A DNA stretch of 46,346 nt from Pantoea sp. Ap-967 (GTDB lineage: Bacteria > Pseudomonadota > Gammaproteobacteria > Pseudomonadales > Pseudomonadaceae): the NCBI RefSeq assembly GCF_011752565.1, contig NZ_VWXK01000043.1, forward strand, positions 1-46,346. Reading direction: 5' to 3'. The notes under the pieces are model-generated. The model did no database searches, was not told where the DNA came from, and saw only the letters and a list, made by a program, of their open reading frames with translations. A program made the position numbers and the translations under genes. Every line of letters starts with the position of its first letter. The first letter of the stretch is position 1. Below are positions 8,872 through 17,414 of the stretch, one piece after another.

Positions 8872-8936
8872 GCTTCGCGGCGGTTCGACGCCTCGCCAAG
8901 CCCGCTCCTGTAGGAGCGGGCTTGCCCCGCGAAGAA
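8872..8936. repeat. REP-type element (TAGGAGCGGGC family)
   Basis: GCCCGCTCCT (8900-8909), GT, AGGAGCGGGC (8912-8921) is a perfect inverted repeat, followed by TTGCCCCGCGAAGAA. This is the same unit found paired at 21963-22050 and 32188-32273. It lies between the csp terminator and the 3' end of mrp. Confidence 0.75.
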
Positions 8937-8949
8937 GCCCACGCGGTCT

Positions 8950-10044
8950 TCAGTCCTCGCTAATGGTAATGCTCGGCATCGCCGGCGCCGCCGCTTCCTG
9001 CAGCACGATACGCGCACCTACCTGGCGGGCCAGTTCCTGGTAAACCAGGGCAATCTGGCTGTCCGGCTCAGCAATCGCCGTCGGCTTGCCGCTGTCGGCC
9101 TGCTCGCGAATCAGCATCGACAGTGGCAGCGAGGCCAGCAGCTCGACGCCATACTGGGCCGCCAGCTTCTCGCCTCCCCCCTCGCCGAACAGGTGCTCGG
9201 CATGGCCGCAATTGGAGCAGATGTGCACGGCCATGTTCTCCACCACGCCCAGCACCGGGATGTTGACCTTGCGGAACATCTCCACGCCCTTCTTGGCATC
9301 CAGCAGGGCCAGGTCCTGCGGGGTGGTGACGATCACCGAGCCGGCCACCGGCACTTTCTGCGCCAGGGTCAGCTGGATATCGCCGGTGCCCGGTGGCATG
9401 TCGATCACCAGGTAGTCGAGGTCGTCCCAGGCGGTTTGGGTCACCAGTTGCAGCAGCGCGCCGGAAACCATCGGGCCGCGCCACACCATCGGCGTGTTGT
9501 CGTCGGTGAGAAAGGCCATGGACATCACTTCCACGCCATGGGCCTTGATCGGTACGAACCACTTCTGGTCGCGGATTTGTGGGCGGGTGCCCTCCTTGAT
9601 GCCGAACATCACACCCTGGCTGGGGCCATAGATGTCGGCGTCGAGAATCCCCACCCGGGCACCTTCACGGGCCAGCGCCAGGGCCAGGTTGGCAGCGGTG
9701 GTCGACTTACCCACCCCGCCCTTGCCCGAGGCCACGGCAACGATGTTCTTGACGTTGGCCATGGCCGGCACCTGGGCCTGGGCCTTGTGCGCGGCCACCA
9801 CGCAATCGATCGACACCTGGGCAGCACTGACCCCGTCGAGGTTCTCCAGGGCGGTCTGCAGCACCTGGGCCCAGCCGTTCTTGAACAGGCCGGCGGCATA
9901 CCCTAGTTGCAACTGCACACTGACCTGCCCGCTTTGGATGTCGATGGCGCGCACGCAACCGGCGCTGACCGGGTCCTGGTTCAGGTAGGGGTCGTTGTAC
10001 TGGCGAAGCACACCTTCGACGGCGGCACGGGTGACGGCACTCAT
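8950..10044 (-). CDS. apbC: Mrp/ApbC iron-sulfur cluster carrier ATPase
   Basis: This 364-residue P-loop NTPase carries and delivers Fe-S clusters to target apoproteins. A DUF59/MIP18-like N domain (about 1-85) is followed by the deviant Walker A SGKGGVGKST (106-115). The cluster-binding CxxC is CSNC (276-279). ATG 10044 (MSAVTRAAVEG) is preceded by GGGAG; a start 18 nt further upstream lacks this. It is divergent from metG with about 150 bp between them, a usual pairing in proteobacteria. Confidence 0.94.
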   Translation of the reverse strand: MSAVTRAAVEGVLRQYNDPYLNQDPVSAGCVRAIDIQSGQVSVQLQLGYAAGLFKNGWAQVLQTALENLDGVSAAQVSIDCVVAAHKAQAQVPAMANVKNIVAVASGKGGVGKSTTAANLALALAREGARVGILDADIYGPSQGVMFGIKEGTRPQIRDQKWFVPIKAHGVEVMSMAFLTDDNTPMVWRGPMVSGALLQLVTQTAWDDLDYLVIDMPPGTGDIQLTLAQKVPVAGSVIVTTPQDLALLDAKKGVEMFRKVNIPVLGVVENMAVHICSNCGHAEHLFGEGGGEKLAAQYGVELLASLPLSMLIREQADSGKPTAIAEPDSQIALVYQELARQVGARIVLQEAAAPAMPSITISED

Positions 10045-10200
10045 GGACACTCCCATTGGCAAACTGAATGCGAAACAGGCGCCTATCCTAACCCGTCAAT
10101 CGTCAGCAGATGCGCGCGCGGGGTGAAATATATTTCCCGGCCCTTTATAGTGGCCGATCACCCTCATTTTTACCCGAGCCAGATAAGTAGCCGAGCCACC

Positions 10201-12243
10201 ATGTCCGAGCCACGTCAGATTCTCGTCACCAGCGCCCTGCCCTATGCCAACGGATCCATCCACCTTGGCCATATGCTGGAGTACATCCAGACGGACATGT
10301 GGGTGCGCTTCCAGAAGCTGCGCGGTAACCAGTGCGTCTACGTCTGCGCCGACGACGCCCACGGCTCGGCCATCATGCTGCGCGCGGAAAAGGAAGGCAT
10401 CACCCCGGAACAGCTGATCGCCAACGTCCAGGCCGAGCACAGCAGCGACTTCGCCGATTTCCTGGTGGACTTCGACAACTTCCACTCCACCCACAGCGAA
10501 GAAAACCGCGAGCTGTCGAGCCTGATCTACTCGCGCCTGCGCGACGCCGGGCACATCGCCACCCGTTCGGTGACCCAGTATTTCGACCCTGAAAAGGGCA
10601 TGTTCCTGGCCGACCGTTTCATCAAGGGCACCTGCCCGAAGTGCGCCGCCGAAGACCAGTACGGCGACAACTGCGAAAAATGCGGCGCCACCTACGCCCC
10701 CACCGAGCTGAAGAACCCCAAGTCGGCGATCTCCGGCGCCACCCCGGTGCTGCGCGACTCCCAGCACTTCTTCTTCAAGCTGCCCGACTTCCAGGCCATG
10801 CTGCAGCAGTGGACCCGCAGCGGCACCCTGCAGGACGCGGTGGCCAACAAGCTCGCCGAATGGCTGGATTCGGGCCTTCAGGAGTGGGACATCTCGCGTG
10901 ATGCGCCGTACTTCGGCTTCGAGATTCCAGGCGAGCCGGGCAAGTATTTCTACGTGTGGCTGGATGCGCCGATTGGCTACATGGCCAGCTTCAAGAACCT
11001 CTGTGCCCGCCGCCCGGAGCTGGACTTCGACGCCTTCTGGAACCAAGGCTCCAAGGCCGAGCTGTACCACTTCATCGGCAAGGACATCGTCAACTTCCAC
11101 GCCCTGTTCTGGCCAGCCATGCTCGAAGGCGCCGGGTTCCGCAAGCCGACCGCCGTCAATGTGCACGGTTACCTGACCGTGAACGGCGCAAAAATGTCGA
11201 AGTCGCGCGGCACCTTCATCAAGGCCCGCACCTACCTCGACCACCTGCAGCCGGAATACCTGCGCTACTACTACGCGGCCAAGCTCGGCCGTGGCGTCGA
11301 CGACCTCGACCTGAACCTCGAAGACTTCGTGCAGAAGGTGAATTCCGACCTGGTGGGCAAGGTGGTCAACATCGCCAGCCGCTGCGCAGGCTTCATCCAC
11401 AAAGGCAATGGCGGCGTGATGGTGGCCGGCGATGCCGCACCGGAGCTGACCGAAGCCTTCCTGGCCGCGGCCCCATCGATCGCCGAAGCCTATGAAGGCC
11501 GCGACTTTGGCCGCGCCATGCGGGAAATCATGGCCCTGGCCGACCGCGCCAACGCCTGGATCGCCGACAAGGCGCCGTGGTCGCTGGCCAAGCAGGAAGG
11601 CAAGCAGGACGAGGTTCAGGCCATCTGCGCCCAGGGCATCAACCTGTTCCGCCAGCTGGTGATCTTCCTCAAGCCGGTGCTGCCGCTGCTGGCCGCCGAC
11701 GCCGAGGCCTTCCTCAATGTGGCCCCGCTGGCCTGGAACGACCACCAGTCGCGCCTGGAAAACCACCAGCTGAACCCGTTCAAGGCGCTGATGAGCCGCA
11801 TCGAGCCGGCCAAGGTCGAGGCCATGGTCGCTGCCAGCAAGGAAGACCTGCTGGCCGCCGAGGCCCAGCAAGCACCGGCCGGCAACGGCGAGCTGGGCAA
11901 AGACCCGCTGTCGGCGGAAATCGAGTTCGACACCTTCGCCGCCGTCGACCTGCGCGTGGCGCTGATCGTCAAGGCCGAGGCGGTGCCGGGCGCAGACAAA
12001 CTGCTGCAGTTGACCTTGGACATTGGTGACGAGCGCCGCAATGTGTTCTCCGGCATCAAGTCGGCCTACCCGGACCCGTCCAAGCTCGAAGGGCGCCTTA
12101 CCATGATGGTGGCCAACCTCAAGCCACGGAAAATGCGCTTTGGCGTATCCGAAGGCATGGTCATGGCGGCCGGCCCGGGCGGTGAAGAAATCTACCTGCT
12201 GAGCCCGGACAGCGGCGCCAAGCCAGGCCAGCGCATCAAGTAA
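10201..12243 (+). CDS. metG: Methionyl-tRNA synthetase
   Basis: The 680-residue class I synthetase charges tRNA-Met. The HIGH-equivalent motif HLGH is at residues 21-24 and KMSKS at 331-335. A zinc knuckle (CPKC...CEKC) lies in the connective domain. The C-terminal ~105 residues form an EMAP-like tRNA-binding/dimerisation domain (IEFDTFAAVDLRVA onward). The length is that of the large dimeric enzyme. The start at 10201 removes a long spurious N-terminal extension of the open frame over the mrp promoter. A terminator follows directly. Confidence 0.97.
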   Translation: MSEPRQILVTSALPYANGSIHLGHMLEYIQTDMWVRFQKLRGNQCVYVCADDAHGSAIMLRAEKEGITPEQLIANVQAEHSSDFADFLVDFDNFHSTHSEENRELSSLIYSRLRDAGHIATRSVTQYFDPEKGMFLADRFIKGTCPKCAAEDQYGDNCEKCGATYAPTELKNPKSAISGATPVLRDSQHFFFKLPDFQAMLQQWTRSGTLQDAVANKLAEWLDSGLQEWDISRDAPYFGFEIPGEPGKYFYVWLDAPIGYMASFKNLCARRPELDFDAFWNQGSKAELYHFIGKDIVNFHALFWPAMLEGAGFRKPTAVNVHGYLTVNGAKMSKSRGTFIKARTYLDHLQPEYLRYYYAAKLGRGVDDLDLNLEDFVQKVNSDLVGKVVNIASRCAGFIHKGNGGVMVAGDAAPELTEAFLAAAPSIAEAYEGRDFGRAMREIMALADRANAWIADKAPWSLAKQEGKQDEVQAICAQGINLFRQLVIFLKPVLPLLAADAEAFLNVAPLAWNDHQSRLENHQLNPFKALMSRIEPAKVEAMVAASKEDLLAAEAQQAPAGNGELGKDPLSAEIEFDTFAAVDLRVALIVKAEAVPGADKLLQLTLDIGDERRNVFSGIKSAYPDPSKLEGRLTMMVANLKPRKMRFGVSEGMVMAAGPGGEEIYLLSPDSGAKPGQRIK

Positions 12244-12248
12244 CCCCC

Positions 12249-12278
12249 ATACCCCGGCGCCCCGCCGGGGTATTTTTT
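12249..12278 (+). terminator. metG terminator
   Basis: An 11-bp stem (ATACCCCGGCG / CGCCGGGGTAT, 12249-12259 and 12263-12273) with loop CCC is followed by a T-run, starting 6 nt after the metG stop. Confidence 0.9.
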
Positions 12279-12304
12279 ACCTTCTTCCCCCGCCGACCTA
12301 CCCC

Positions 12305-12391
12305 GTAGGAGCGAGCGCAGCTCGCGATAGGGCCAGCCCAGGCAACGCACCAACCGGCCCTGAAAGCATCGCGAGCTTCGCTCGCTCCTAC
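12305..12391. repeat. Paired inverted REP elements
   Basis: GTAGGAGCGAGCGCAGCTCG at the left and GCGAGCTTCGCTCGCTCCTAC at the right are inverted copies about 45 bp apart. They sit between the metG terminator and the Rnf-like operon. Confidence 0.85.
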
Positions 12392-12433
12392 CGGGGCCCA
12401 CGCCCATGGCGATTCCCGGCTATCGTCTTGTGC

Positions 12434-12967
12434 ATGAACGACTACGTCCTGACGCTGCTCAGCGCCGCGCTGGTCAGCCATGTGCTGCTGCCACCCAGCC
12501 ACTTGCCCGGTTTCGGCCTGGCATGCGCCGTGACGACCGCGCTGGGCGTGTGCGGTGGGCGGTTGATCGAGCACTGGCTGATAGCCCCCTGGCAACTCGA
12601 AGACCTGCGCCTGTTCCTGCTGCTGCCCTGGCTGGCAGTGCTCGCCTGGGCCGTGCCGCTGCTGCTGGCCAGGCTTCGCCCAGGCATGATCTCCCAGGGC
12701 CTTGGCACGCCGATCCTGGGCAATGCCTTGGTGCTCGGCTTGGCGCTGCCGGCCATGGCCGAGCACACGCCATGGCTGGCAACCCTGGGCTGGGGTATCG
12801 GCGCCGGGCTGGGCTTCTGGCTGGCGCTTACCCTGTTTGCCGACCTGCAACAGCGCACCGAGCATGAACAGCTGCCCCGCGCACTGCGTGGCCTGCCCAT
12901 CGCCTTGATCGGCGCAGGCATCATGGCCATGGCGTGCTCGGGCTTGAATGGGCTGTTCACGCAATGA
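12434..12967 (+). CDS. RnfA-like membrane protein, diverged
   Basis: This 177-residue, almost entirely hydrophobic protein (about six membrane segments) resembles RnfA/RsxA and NqrE. It opens MNDYVLTLLSAALV, like MTDYLLLFVGTVLV, and ends RGLPIALIGAGIMAMACSGL, like the RnfA C-terminus. The conserved cysteines that bind the membrane [2Fe-2S] cluster in this family are not retained: position 26 of the ungapped alignment is Gly, and the NCAVLG motif reads NALVLG (97-102). It begins a tight operon with overlaps to the RnfD-like gene. The ATG lacks a clear ribosome binding site. The family call is by pattern; the loss of cysteines is seen directly, but the alignment is from memory. Confidence 0.72.
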   Translation: MNDYVLTLLSAALVSHVLLPPSHLPGFGLACAVTTALGVCGGRLIEHWLIAPWQLEDLRLFLLLPWLAVLAWAVPLLLARLRPGMISQGLGTPILGNALVLGLALPAMAEHTPWLATLGWGIGAGLGFWLALTLFADLQQRTEHEQLPRALRGLPIALIGAGIMAMACSGLNGLFTQ

Positions 12968-13935
12968 GCGCCGCCGATGCACGGCTGCGCACGGCCATGG
13001 GCCTGGTGCTGCTGGCCTGCATGCCCGGGGTGATGACAGCGTTCTGGTTTCATGGCTGGGGGCTACTGTTCAACCTGCTGCTGTGCGCCGCCAGCGCCCT
13101 GTGCTGCGAAACTGCGCTGCTGGCATGGCGTGGCCAGCCGGTACGGGCGGGTTTGAACGACGCCAGCGCGCTGGTGAGCAGTGTGCTGCTGGCACTCGCC
13201 CTGCCCACCCTGGCGCCCTGGTGGCTGCCGGTAACGGCCACCGGCATCGCCATTACCCTCGGCAAGCACGCGTTCGGTGGCGTCGGGCGCAACCTGTTCA
13301 ACCCGGCAATGCTCGGCTATGCCGCTGTACTGTTGAGCTTTCCCCTGCAAATGAACCACTGGCCCGGCCAGCCCCCCGGCTTGCTCGAAAGCCTGCAGTG
13401 GGTGTTTACCGACGCTGGCCAGATCGACGCCTGGGCCCAGCCCACGGTACTCGACAGCCTGCGCCACAACCGCAGCCTGACCCTCGACGAACTGTTCGCC
13501 AGCCACCCAGGCTTTGGCAGCGTTGGCGGGCGAGCCAGTGAGTGGATCAACCTGGCGTTCCTGCTCGGCGGGCTGTTTCTGCTGCAGCGCAAGGTGTACG
13601 GCTGGCAGGCGCCGGTGGGCCTGCTGGCTGGCCTGTTGCTGTGCAGCCTGCTGGCCTGGAATGGTTCCGGCTCGGACTCCCATGGCTCGCCGCTGCTACA
13701 CCTGTTTTCCGGCTCGACCATGCTGGCCGCCTTCTTCATCGCCACCGAGCCGGTTTCCGGCCCCAGAACCGACCAGGGCCGGCTGCTGTTCGGGCTTATC
13801 GCCGGGGCGCTGATCTACCTGGTTCGCACCTGGGGCAGTTACCCGGACGGCACGGCATTCGTCATCCTGCTGCTGAACCTGGCCGTGCCCGCCCTCGACC
13901 GGTTGGCCTTGCGCCGAGTGCAGGGCACGCCATGA
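12964..13935 (+). CDS. rnfD: RnfD-like membrane flavoprotein subunit
   Basis: This 323-residue multi-spanning protein matches RnfD/NqrB. It contains the FGGVGRNLFNPAM segment, typical of the family (GG.G.N.FNPA), and a long periplasmic loop. In that loop AQPTVLDSLR aligns with the flavin-threonine region usually read as GATPLD, so the FMN-linked Thr may be kept. It is somewhat shorter than enterobacterial RnfD. ATG 12964 overlaps the stop of the RnfA-like gene, and its own stop overlaps the RnfG start (ATGA). Confidence 0.85.
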   Translation: MSAADARLRTAMGLVLLACMPGVMTAFWFHGWGLLFNLLLCAASALCCETALLAWRGQPVRAGLNDASALVSSVLLALALPTLAPWWLPVTATGIAITLGKHAFGGVGRNLFNPAMLGYAAVLLSFPLQMNHWPGQPPGLLESLQWVFTDAGQIDAWAQPTVLDSLRHNRSLTLDELFASHPGFGSVGGRASEWINLAFLLGGLFLLQRKVYGWQAPVGLLAGLLLCSLLAWNGSGSDSHGSPLLHLFSGSTMLAAFFIATEPVSGPRTDQGRLLFGLIAGALIYLVRTWGSYPDGTAFVILLLNLAVPALDRLALRRVQGTP

Positions 13936-14534
13936 CCCGGCAACTGCGCAGCGGCCTGCTGCTGGCGCTGATCGGCGCGCTGGCCCTGGCTGCCACGCTC
14001 GCCTGGCGCGGATGGACCCACACCGCGATCAGCGATGCCGAGCGGCAGCTGCAAGCCCGGCAGCTGCTGGCCGTGCTGCCCGCGCACAGCTACGACAACC
14101 AGCCGTTGGACACGCCCCTGCAGCTACCTGCCGAACAACCGGCCCACAGCCGAATAAACGCTGCCTATCGGGCACTACTGGGGACCTCGGTGACCGCCGT
14201 GGTGCTGGTCAGCCAGGTACAGGGCTACGCAGCGCCAATCACGCTGGTGATCGCCATCGCCGCCGATGGCAGGCTGGTTGGCACCCAGGTGATCGAACAA
14301 CGGGAAACCCCAGGCCTGGGTGGCCGCCTGGACGACCCGCAAGCGAACTGGCTGGCCCAATTTGCCCAGCGCAGCCTGACCGACCGCTGGGCAATCCGCC
14401 GTGACCACGGCGACTTCGACCAGCTGGCAGGCGCTACCGTCACCTCCCGCGCGGTGATCGAAGCACAACATGAGGCGCTGGCGTATTTCGACCGGCATCG
14501 CCTGCAGTGGCTCAGGGTTCCCGCGCATGAATAG
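13932..14534 (+). CDS. rnfG: RnfG-like FMN-binding subunit
   Basis: This 200-residue protein has one N-terminal membrane anchor (about residues 8-26) and an FMN_bind domain exposed outside. The covalent flavin motif AGATVTS (166-172) fits the (S/A)GATxT pattern, with Thr171 as the expected attachment site. ETPGLGGR upstream is also characteristic of RnfG/NqrC. It starts by overlap with rnfD and overlaps the RnfE-like start by 8 nt. The flavin site is intact although the electron-input subunits B and C are not in this operon. Confidence 0.88.
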   Translation: MTRQLRSGLLLALIGALALAATLAWRGWTHTAISDAERQLQARQLLAVLPAHSYDNQPLDTPLQLPAEQPAHSRINAAYRALLGTSVTAVVLVSQVQGYAAPITLVIAIAADGRLVGTQVIEQRETPGLGGRLDDPQANWLAQFAQRSLTDRWAIRRDHGDFDQLAGATVTSRAVIEAQHEALAYFDRHRLQWLRVPAHE

Positions 14535-15051
14535 AAACACCCTGCTGATCGCCAGCCTGCCCGCACTGCTCGGTGCCAGCCAAACCCTCACCCAGGCGGG
14601 CACCATCGCCGCCTGCATGCTGACCATGAGCCTTGCCCACCAGGCCTTGCTGAGCCCTGTGCGCGCCAGGCTCAGCGGCCCACCCTACTGGGCGGCGAGC
14701 CTGCTGCTGCTTGCGGCCCTGGCCAGTTGCCTGCAGCTTTCACTGCGCGCCTGGGCCTTGCCCCTGGCCTTGTCGCTCGGGTATTTTCCGGCGCTTGTGT
14801 GCCTGCAGTGCCTTGCCGTCGATCAGCATTTGCCGGCTGAGGGCCGCTGGCGAGCCCTGCTGGTGCAGAATACCGGGCTGATCCTGGCCTGCCTGGTGCT
14901 TGGCGCCGTGCGCCAAGGGCTGGCCGAAGGCCTCGGGGTGCAACTGGCCAGCCACCCCGCCGGCGCACTGCTACTGCTCGGACTGCTGCTGGCCTTGTAC
15001 AATGGCCTGCGTCCGGGCCCTGCCCCCTCACGTCGTCAAGGAACGCGTTGA
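14527..15051 (+). CDS. RnfE-like membrane protein, diverged
   Basis: This 174-residue hydrophobic protein sits where rnfE normally lies, between rnfG and nth. Similarity to RnfE is weak: the early LGLCPL cysteine motif is replaced (SLPALLGAS), while YFPALVCLQCLAV may correspond to the second conserved IPLIVTNC region. It is about 50 residues shorter than typical RnfE, and the family call relies largely on position in the operon. The ATG overlaps the rnfG stop; nth begins 4 nt after its own stop. Confidence 0.6.
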   Translation: MNRNTLLIASLPALLGASQTLTQAGTIAACMLTMSLAHQALLSPVRARLSGPPYWAASLLLLAALASCLQLSLRAWALPLALSLGYFPALVCLQCLAVDQHLPAEGRWRALLVQNTGLILACLVLGAVRQGLAEGLGVQLASHPAGALLLLGLLLALYNGLRPGPAPSRRQGTR

Positions 15052-15055
15052 CCCC

Positions 15056-15694
15056 ATGAATGCTGCCAAACGCCTGGAGATTTTTCGCAGGCTGCACGAA
15101 GACAACCCCGACCCGAAGACAGAACTGGCTTACACCACCCCGTTTGAACTGCTGGTCGCCGTTACGCTCTCTGCGCAATCCACCGATGTGGGTGTGAACA
15201 AGGCCACCGCGCGCCTGTTTCCGGTGGCCAATACGCCCCAGGCCATTTATGCGCTGGGGGTGGAGGGGCTGAGTGCGTACATCAAGACCATCGGCCTGTA
15301 CAACAGCAAGGCCAAGAACGTCATCGAAGCCTGCCGCCTGTTGATCGAACGCCACGACGGCGTGGTCCCGCAAACCCGCGAAGCGCTCGAAGCGCTGCCC
15401 GGGGTAGGCCGCAAGACCGCCAACGTGGTGCTCAACACGGCGTTCCGGCAACCGGCCATGGCCGTGGATACGCACATTTTCCGCGTCAGCAACCGCACCG
15501 GCATCGCACCCGGCAAGAATGTGCTTGAGGTCGAGAAGAAGTTGATGAAATTTGTGCCCAAGGATTACCTGCTGGACGCCCACCACTGGTTGATCCTGCA
15601 CGGGCGCTACGTGTGCCAGGCCCGCAAGCCGCGCTGTGGCAGTTGCCGCATCGAAGACCTGTGCGAGTACAAGCAGAAGACTTCCGACGATTGA
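15056..15694 (+). CDS. nth: Endonuclease III (DNA glycosylase/AP lyase)
   Basis: This 212-residue enzyme removes oxidised pyrimidines and cleaves the abasic site. The helix-hairpin-helix LPGVGRK ends at catalytic Lys120, and Asp138 follows in VDTHIFRV. The [4Fe-4S] ligands are Cys187, Cys194, Cys197 and Cys203. The length matches E. coli Nth. It starts 4 nt after the RnfE-like stop, so it belongs to the same operon, as in enterobacteria and P. aeruginosa. Confidence 0.97.
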   Translation: MNAAKRLEIFRRLHEDNPDPKTELAYTTPFELLVAVTLSAQSTDVGVNKATARLFPVANTPQAIYALGVEGLSAYIKTIGLYNSKAKNVIEACRLLIERHDGVVPQTREALEALPGVGRKTANVVLNTAFRQPAMAVDTHIFRVSNRTGIAPGKNVLEVEKKLMKFVPKDYLLDAHHWLILHGRYVCQARKPRCGSCRIEDLCEYKQKTSDD

Positions 15695-15798
15695 GGCAAT
15701 AGCAAAAACCGCTACATTTCGATTGAAAAAATCTTTTTTACCGGACTTCGCTTTCCCGTTATAAGGACGGCCAATGGCCCTTTGGCTTGGAGCGACTC

Positions 15799-15975
15799 AT
15801 GAGTACCGATAAAGACGACCTGTCGATCGAAGATGACTTTGCCACCGCTGACGACGACGCCGAACCCCAGGTGGAAACCGCCAAGACCAACCTGAGCAAA
15901 CGCCGCACCATTGACAACCTCCTCGAAGAGCGCCGCCTGCAACGGCAACTTGCCGACTTCGACTACGACCTGTAG
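15799..15975 (+). CDS. PA3496-family small acidic protein
   Basis: This 58-residue protein begins MSTDKDDLSIEDDF, has an acidic N-terminal half and a basic, helical C-terminal half (SKRRTIDNLLEERRLQRQL). It matches the PA3496 family named as putative envelope integrity protein and keeps the place after nth that it holds in P. aeruginosa. GGAG lies upstream of ATG 15799. There is no membrane segment. The function is not established. Confidence 0.75.
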   Translation: MSTDKDDLSIEDDFATADDDAEPQVETAKTNLSKRRTIDNLLEERRLQRQLADFDYDL

Positions 15976-15984
15976 CCATTGACC

Positions 15985-16010
15985 AAAGCCTCCATTGCGG
16001 AGGCTTTGCG
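15985..16010. terminator. Terminator between PA3496-family gene and response regulator
   Basis: Stem AAAGCCTCC (15985-15993) and GGAGGCTTT (15999-16007) with loop ATTGC lies between two convergent genes. The flanking T-run is short, so it may serve both strands weakly. Confidence 0.7.
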
Positions 16011-16020
16011 CCTGTGCGGG

Positions 16021-16647
16021 TCAGTTGATACCGTGCCGCCGGGCCAGTTCGATCAGGTCCACCAGGGAGTGGGCATTGAGCTTGAGCAGCAAGCGTGTCT
16101 TGTAGGTACTGACGGTCTTGTTGCTCAGGAACATGCTGTCGGCGATTTCCTTGTTGGAGCGCCCCCGAGCCAGTTGCTGCAGCACCATCATTTCCCGCGC
16201 CGACAGGCGCTCGACCATTTCCTTTTCCGAAACCCCGCCTACCCGCCCGCGCGACTTGTGCAAGGCCTGGTTGGGGAAATAGCTGTAGCCAGACAGCACG
16301 GCCTTGATGGCGCTGAGCAGTTCGGTCAGTTCCTGCTGCTTGCACACGTAGCCCGAGGCCCCCGCCTGCATGCAGCGCATGGAAAAATGCCCCGGCGTTT
16401 GCGAAGTGAGCACCAGTACCCGGCTTCCCGGGCTCGCCGTGGCCATGCGGGCGATGACTTCGAGCCCATCAAGCTTGGGGATGCCGATATCCAGCACCAC
16501 GATGTCCGGCAGGTGTTCACGGGTGAGTTGCAGGGCGGTCACGCCGTTGTCGGTTTCGGCCACCACGTCGTAGCCATGCCGCTCCATCAGCATGCGCACT
16601 GCAAGGCGTATGACCGGATGATCATCCACGATAAGGACTTTATTCAT
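16021..16647 (-). CDS. NarL/LuxR-family response regulator
   Basis: This 208-residue regulator has a receiver domain with phospho-acceptor Asp53 (VVLDIGIP) and acidic pocket VDDH, plus a C-terminal LuxR-type helix-turn-helix (SAREMMVLQQLARGRSNKEI, then SNKTVSTYKTRL). ATG 16647 was chosen over 16662, which lacks a ribosome binding site. No sensor kinase is adjacent, so it is an orphan regulator here, similar in layout to BvgA/EvgA-type proteins. The only nearby candidate target is the divergent gene at 16971. Confidence 0.9.
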   Translation of the reverse strand: MNKVLIVDDHPVIRLAVRMLMERHGYDVVAETDNGVTALQLTREHLPDIVVLDIGIPKLDGLEVIARMATASPGSRVLVLTSQTPGHFSMRCMQAGASGYVCKQQELTELLSAIKAVLSGYSYFPNQALHKSRGRVGGVSEKEMVERLSAREMMVLQQLARGRSNKEIADSMFLSNKTVSTYKTRLLLKLNAHSLVDLIELARRHGIN

Positions 16648-16970
16648 GCGATATCCATTCATTATTCAGCATTGACGATGCGCCACCATAACCGAGCAGA
16701 ACGCGGGATTGCGTGTCCATCTCCCGCGTATTTGGCTGAATAGATGAGCCTTACCCATGTTTAGGAATTGTCCTACAGGTGACTTTGTACAGCATCGACA
16801 CCGCCGCGCTCATGACCCAGCGCAATGAGTTGCATGCAACCCCAGCAACGCGGTTGGCGCAAACGAAGGGAAATGCCTTGGGGGGTAATCTTCCCGCGCC
16901 GGAAATACTCCACCGTTCACAAAGCCCAGGCGAGCGTTCAGGTTAGCGGAACCGCAGGGAGGTAATCATC
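16648..16970. other. Divergent intergenic region, response regulator / membrane protein
   Basis: No gene is supported in these 323 bp. They contain the palindrome at 16762-16775 and, just before 16971, the ribosome binding site GGGAGG. No clear sigma-70 promoter is obvious on either strand. Confidence 0.5.
16762..16775. promoter_or_regulatory. Palindrome TAGGAATTGTCCTA, candidate regulator site
   Basis: TAGGA-ATTG-TCCTA is an inverted repeat about 115 bp upstream of the response-regulator start and 196 bp upstream of the divergent gene. A 13/14 match on the opposite strand (TAGGGCAATTCCTA) occurs at 29516, and a related palindrome at 32298. The form fits binding sites of NarL/RcsB-type regulators. 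Confidence 0.45.
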
Positions 16971-17384
16971 ATGGTCGATCACAAAGCCGTTAGCCCGCTG
17001 ACAATCATTGCGATCTTCGCAGGCATCATCGAGGCATCGGCGCTGGCAGCACTGCCCTTTCTCGGTGAGAAAAGCCAGACCCTCTATACCTGGTTCCTGG
17101 TGGGCTTCCCGTTTTTCCTCACTGCACTGTTCTTCCTGACGCTGAACTTCAATGCCAAGTCCTTCTACTCGCCCGGGCCCGAAGCGCCGCTTGCGGCCGA
17201 GCCAGTGATGGCCGCAGCAGAGCCGGTCACCGTTCTGCTGTCAGGCCCAAGCGCAGGGGAACTGCTGGAGCAACACGTGCTGCAGGCCATTGCACAACCG
17301 GTAGACGCAGAGCGCCGCTGGTGCTTTTGCAATGTCGACCGCGCCCAGCGTGTCGAGCTTTCGATCGGCAAGATCAGCGCATAG
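16971..17384 (+). CDS. Unknown protein with two membrane segments
   Basis: This 137-residue protein starts MVDHKAVSPLTIIAIFAGII with membrane segments at about 10-30 and 40-60. A Pro/Ala-rich linker and a soluble C-terminal domain follow, containing LLEQHVLQAIAQPV and RRWCFCNVDRAQ. GGGAGG sits 8 nt before the ATG. It is divergent from the response regulator and convergent with argG across a terminator. I do not recognise the family; the CxC in the tail is notable. Confidence 0.75.
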   Translation: MVDHKAVSPLTIIAIFAGIIEASALAALPFLGEKSQTLYTWFLVGFPFFLTALFFLTLNFNAKSFYSPGPEAPLAAEPVMAAAEPVTVLLSGPSAGELLEQHVLQAIAQPVDAERRWCFCNVDRAQRVELSIGKISA

Positions 17385-17414
17385 CATTTGCCGCTGCGGG
17401 CCTTGCCCCAGGCG

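Noticed and set aside
10096..11871. 591-codon frame antisense to metG
   Set aside because: Shadow of the metG codon pattern. Its residues (Leu/Gly/Val/His/Gln-rich) show no domain.
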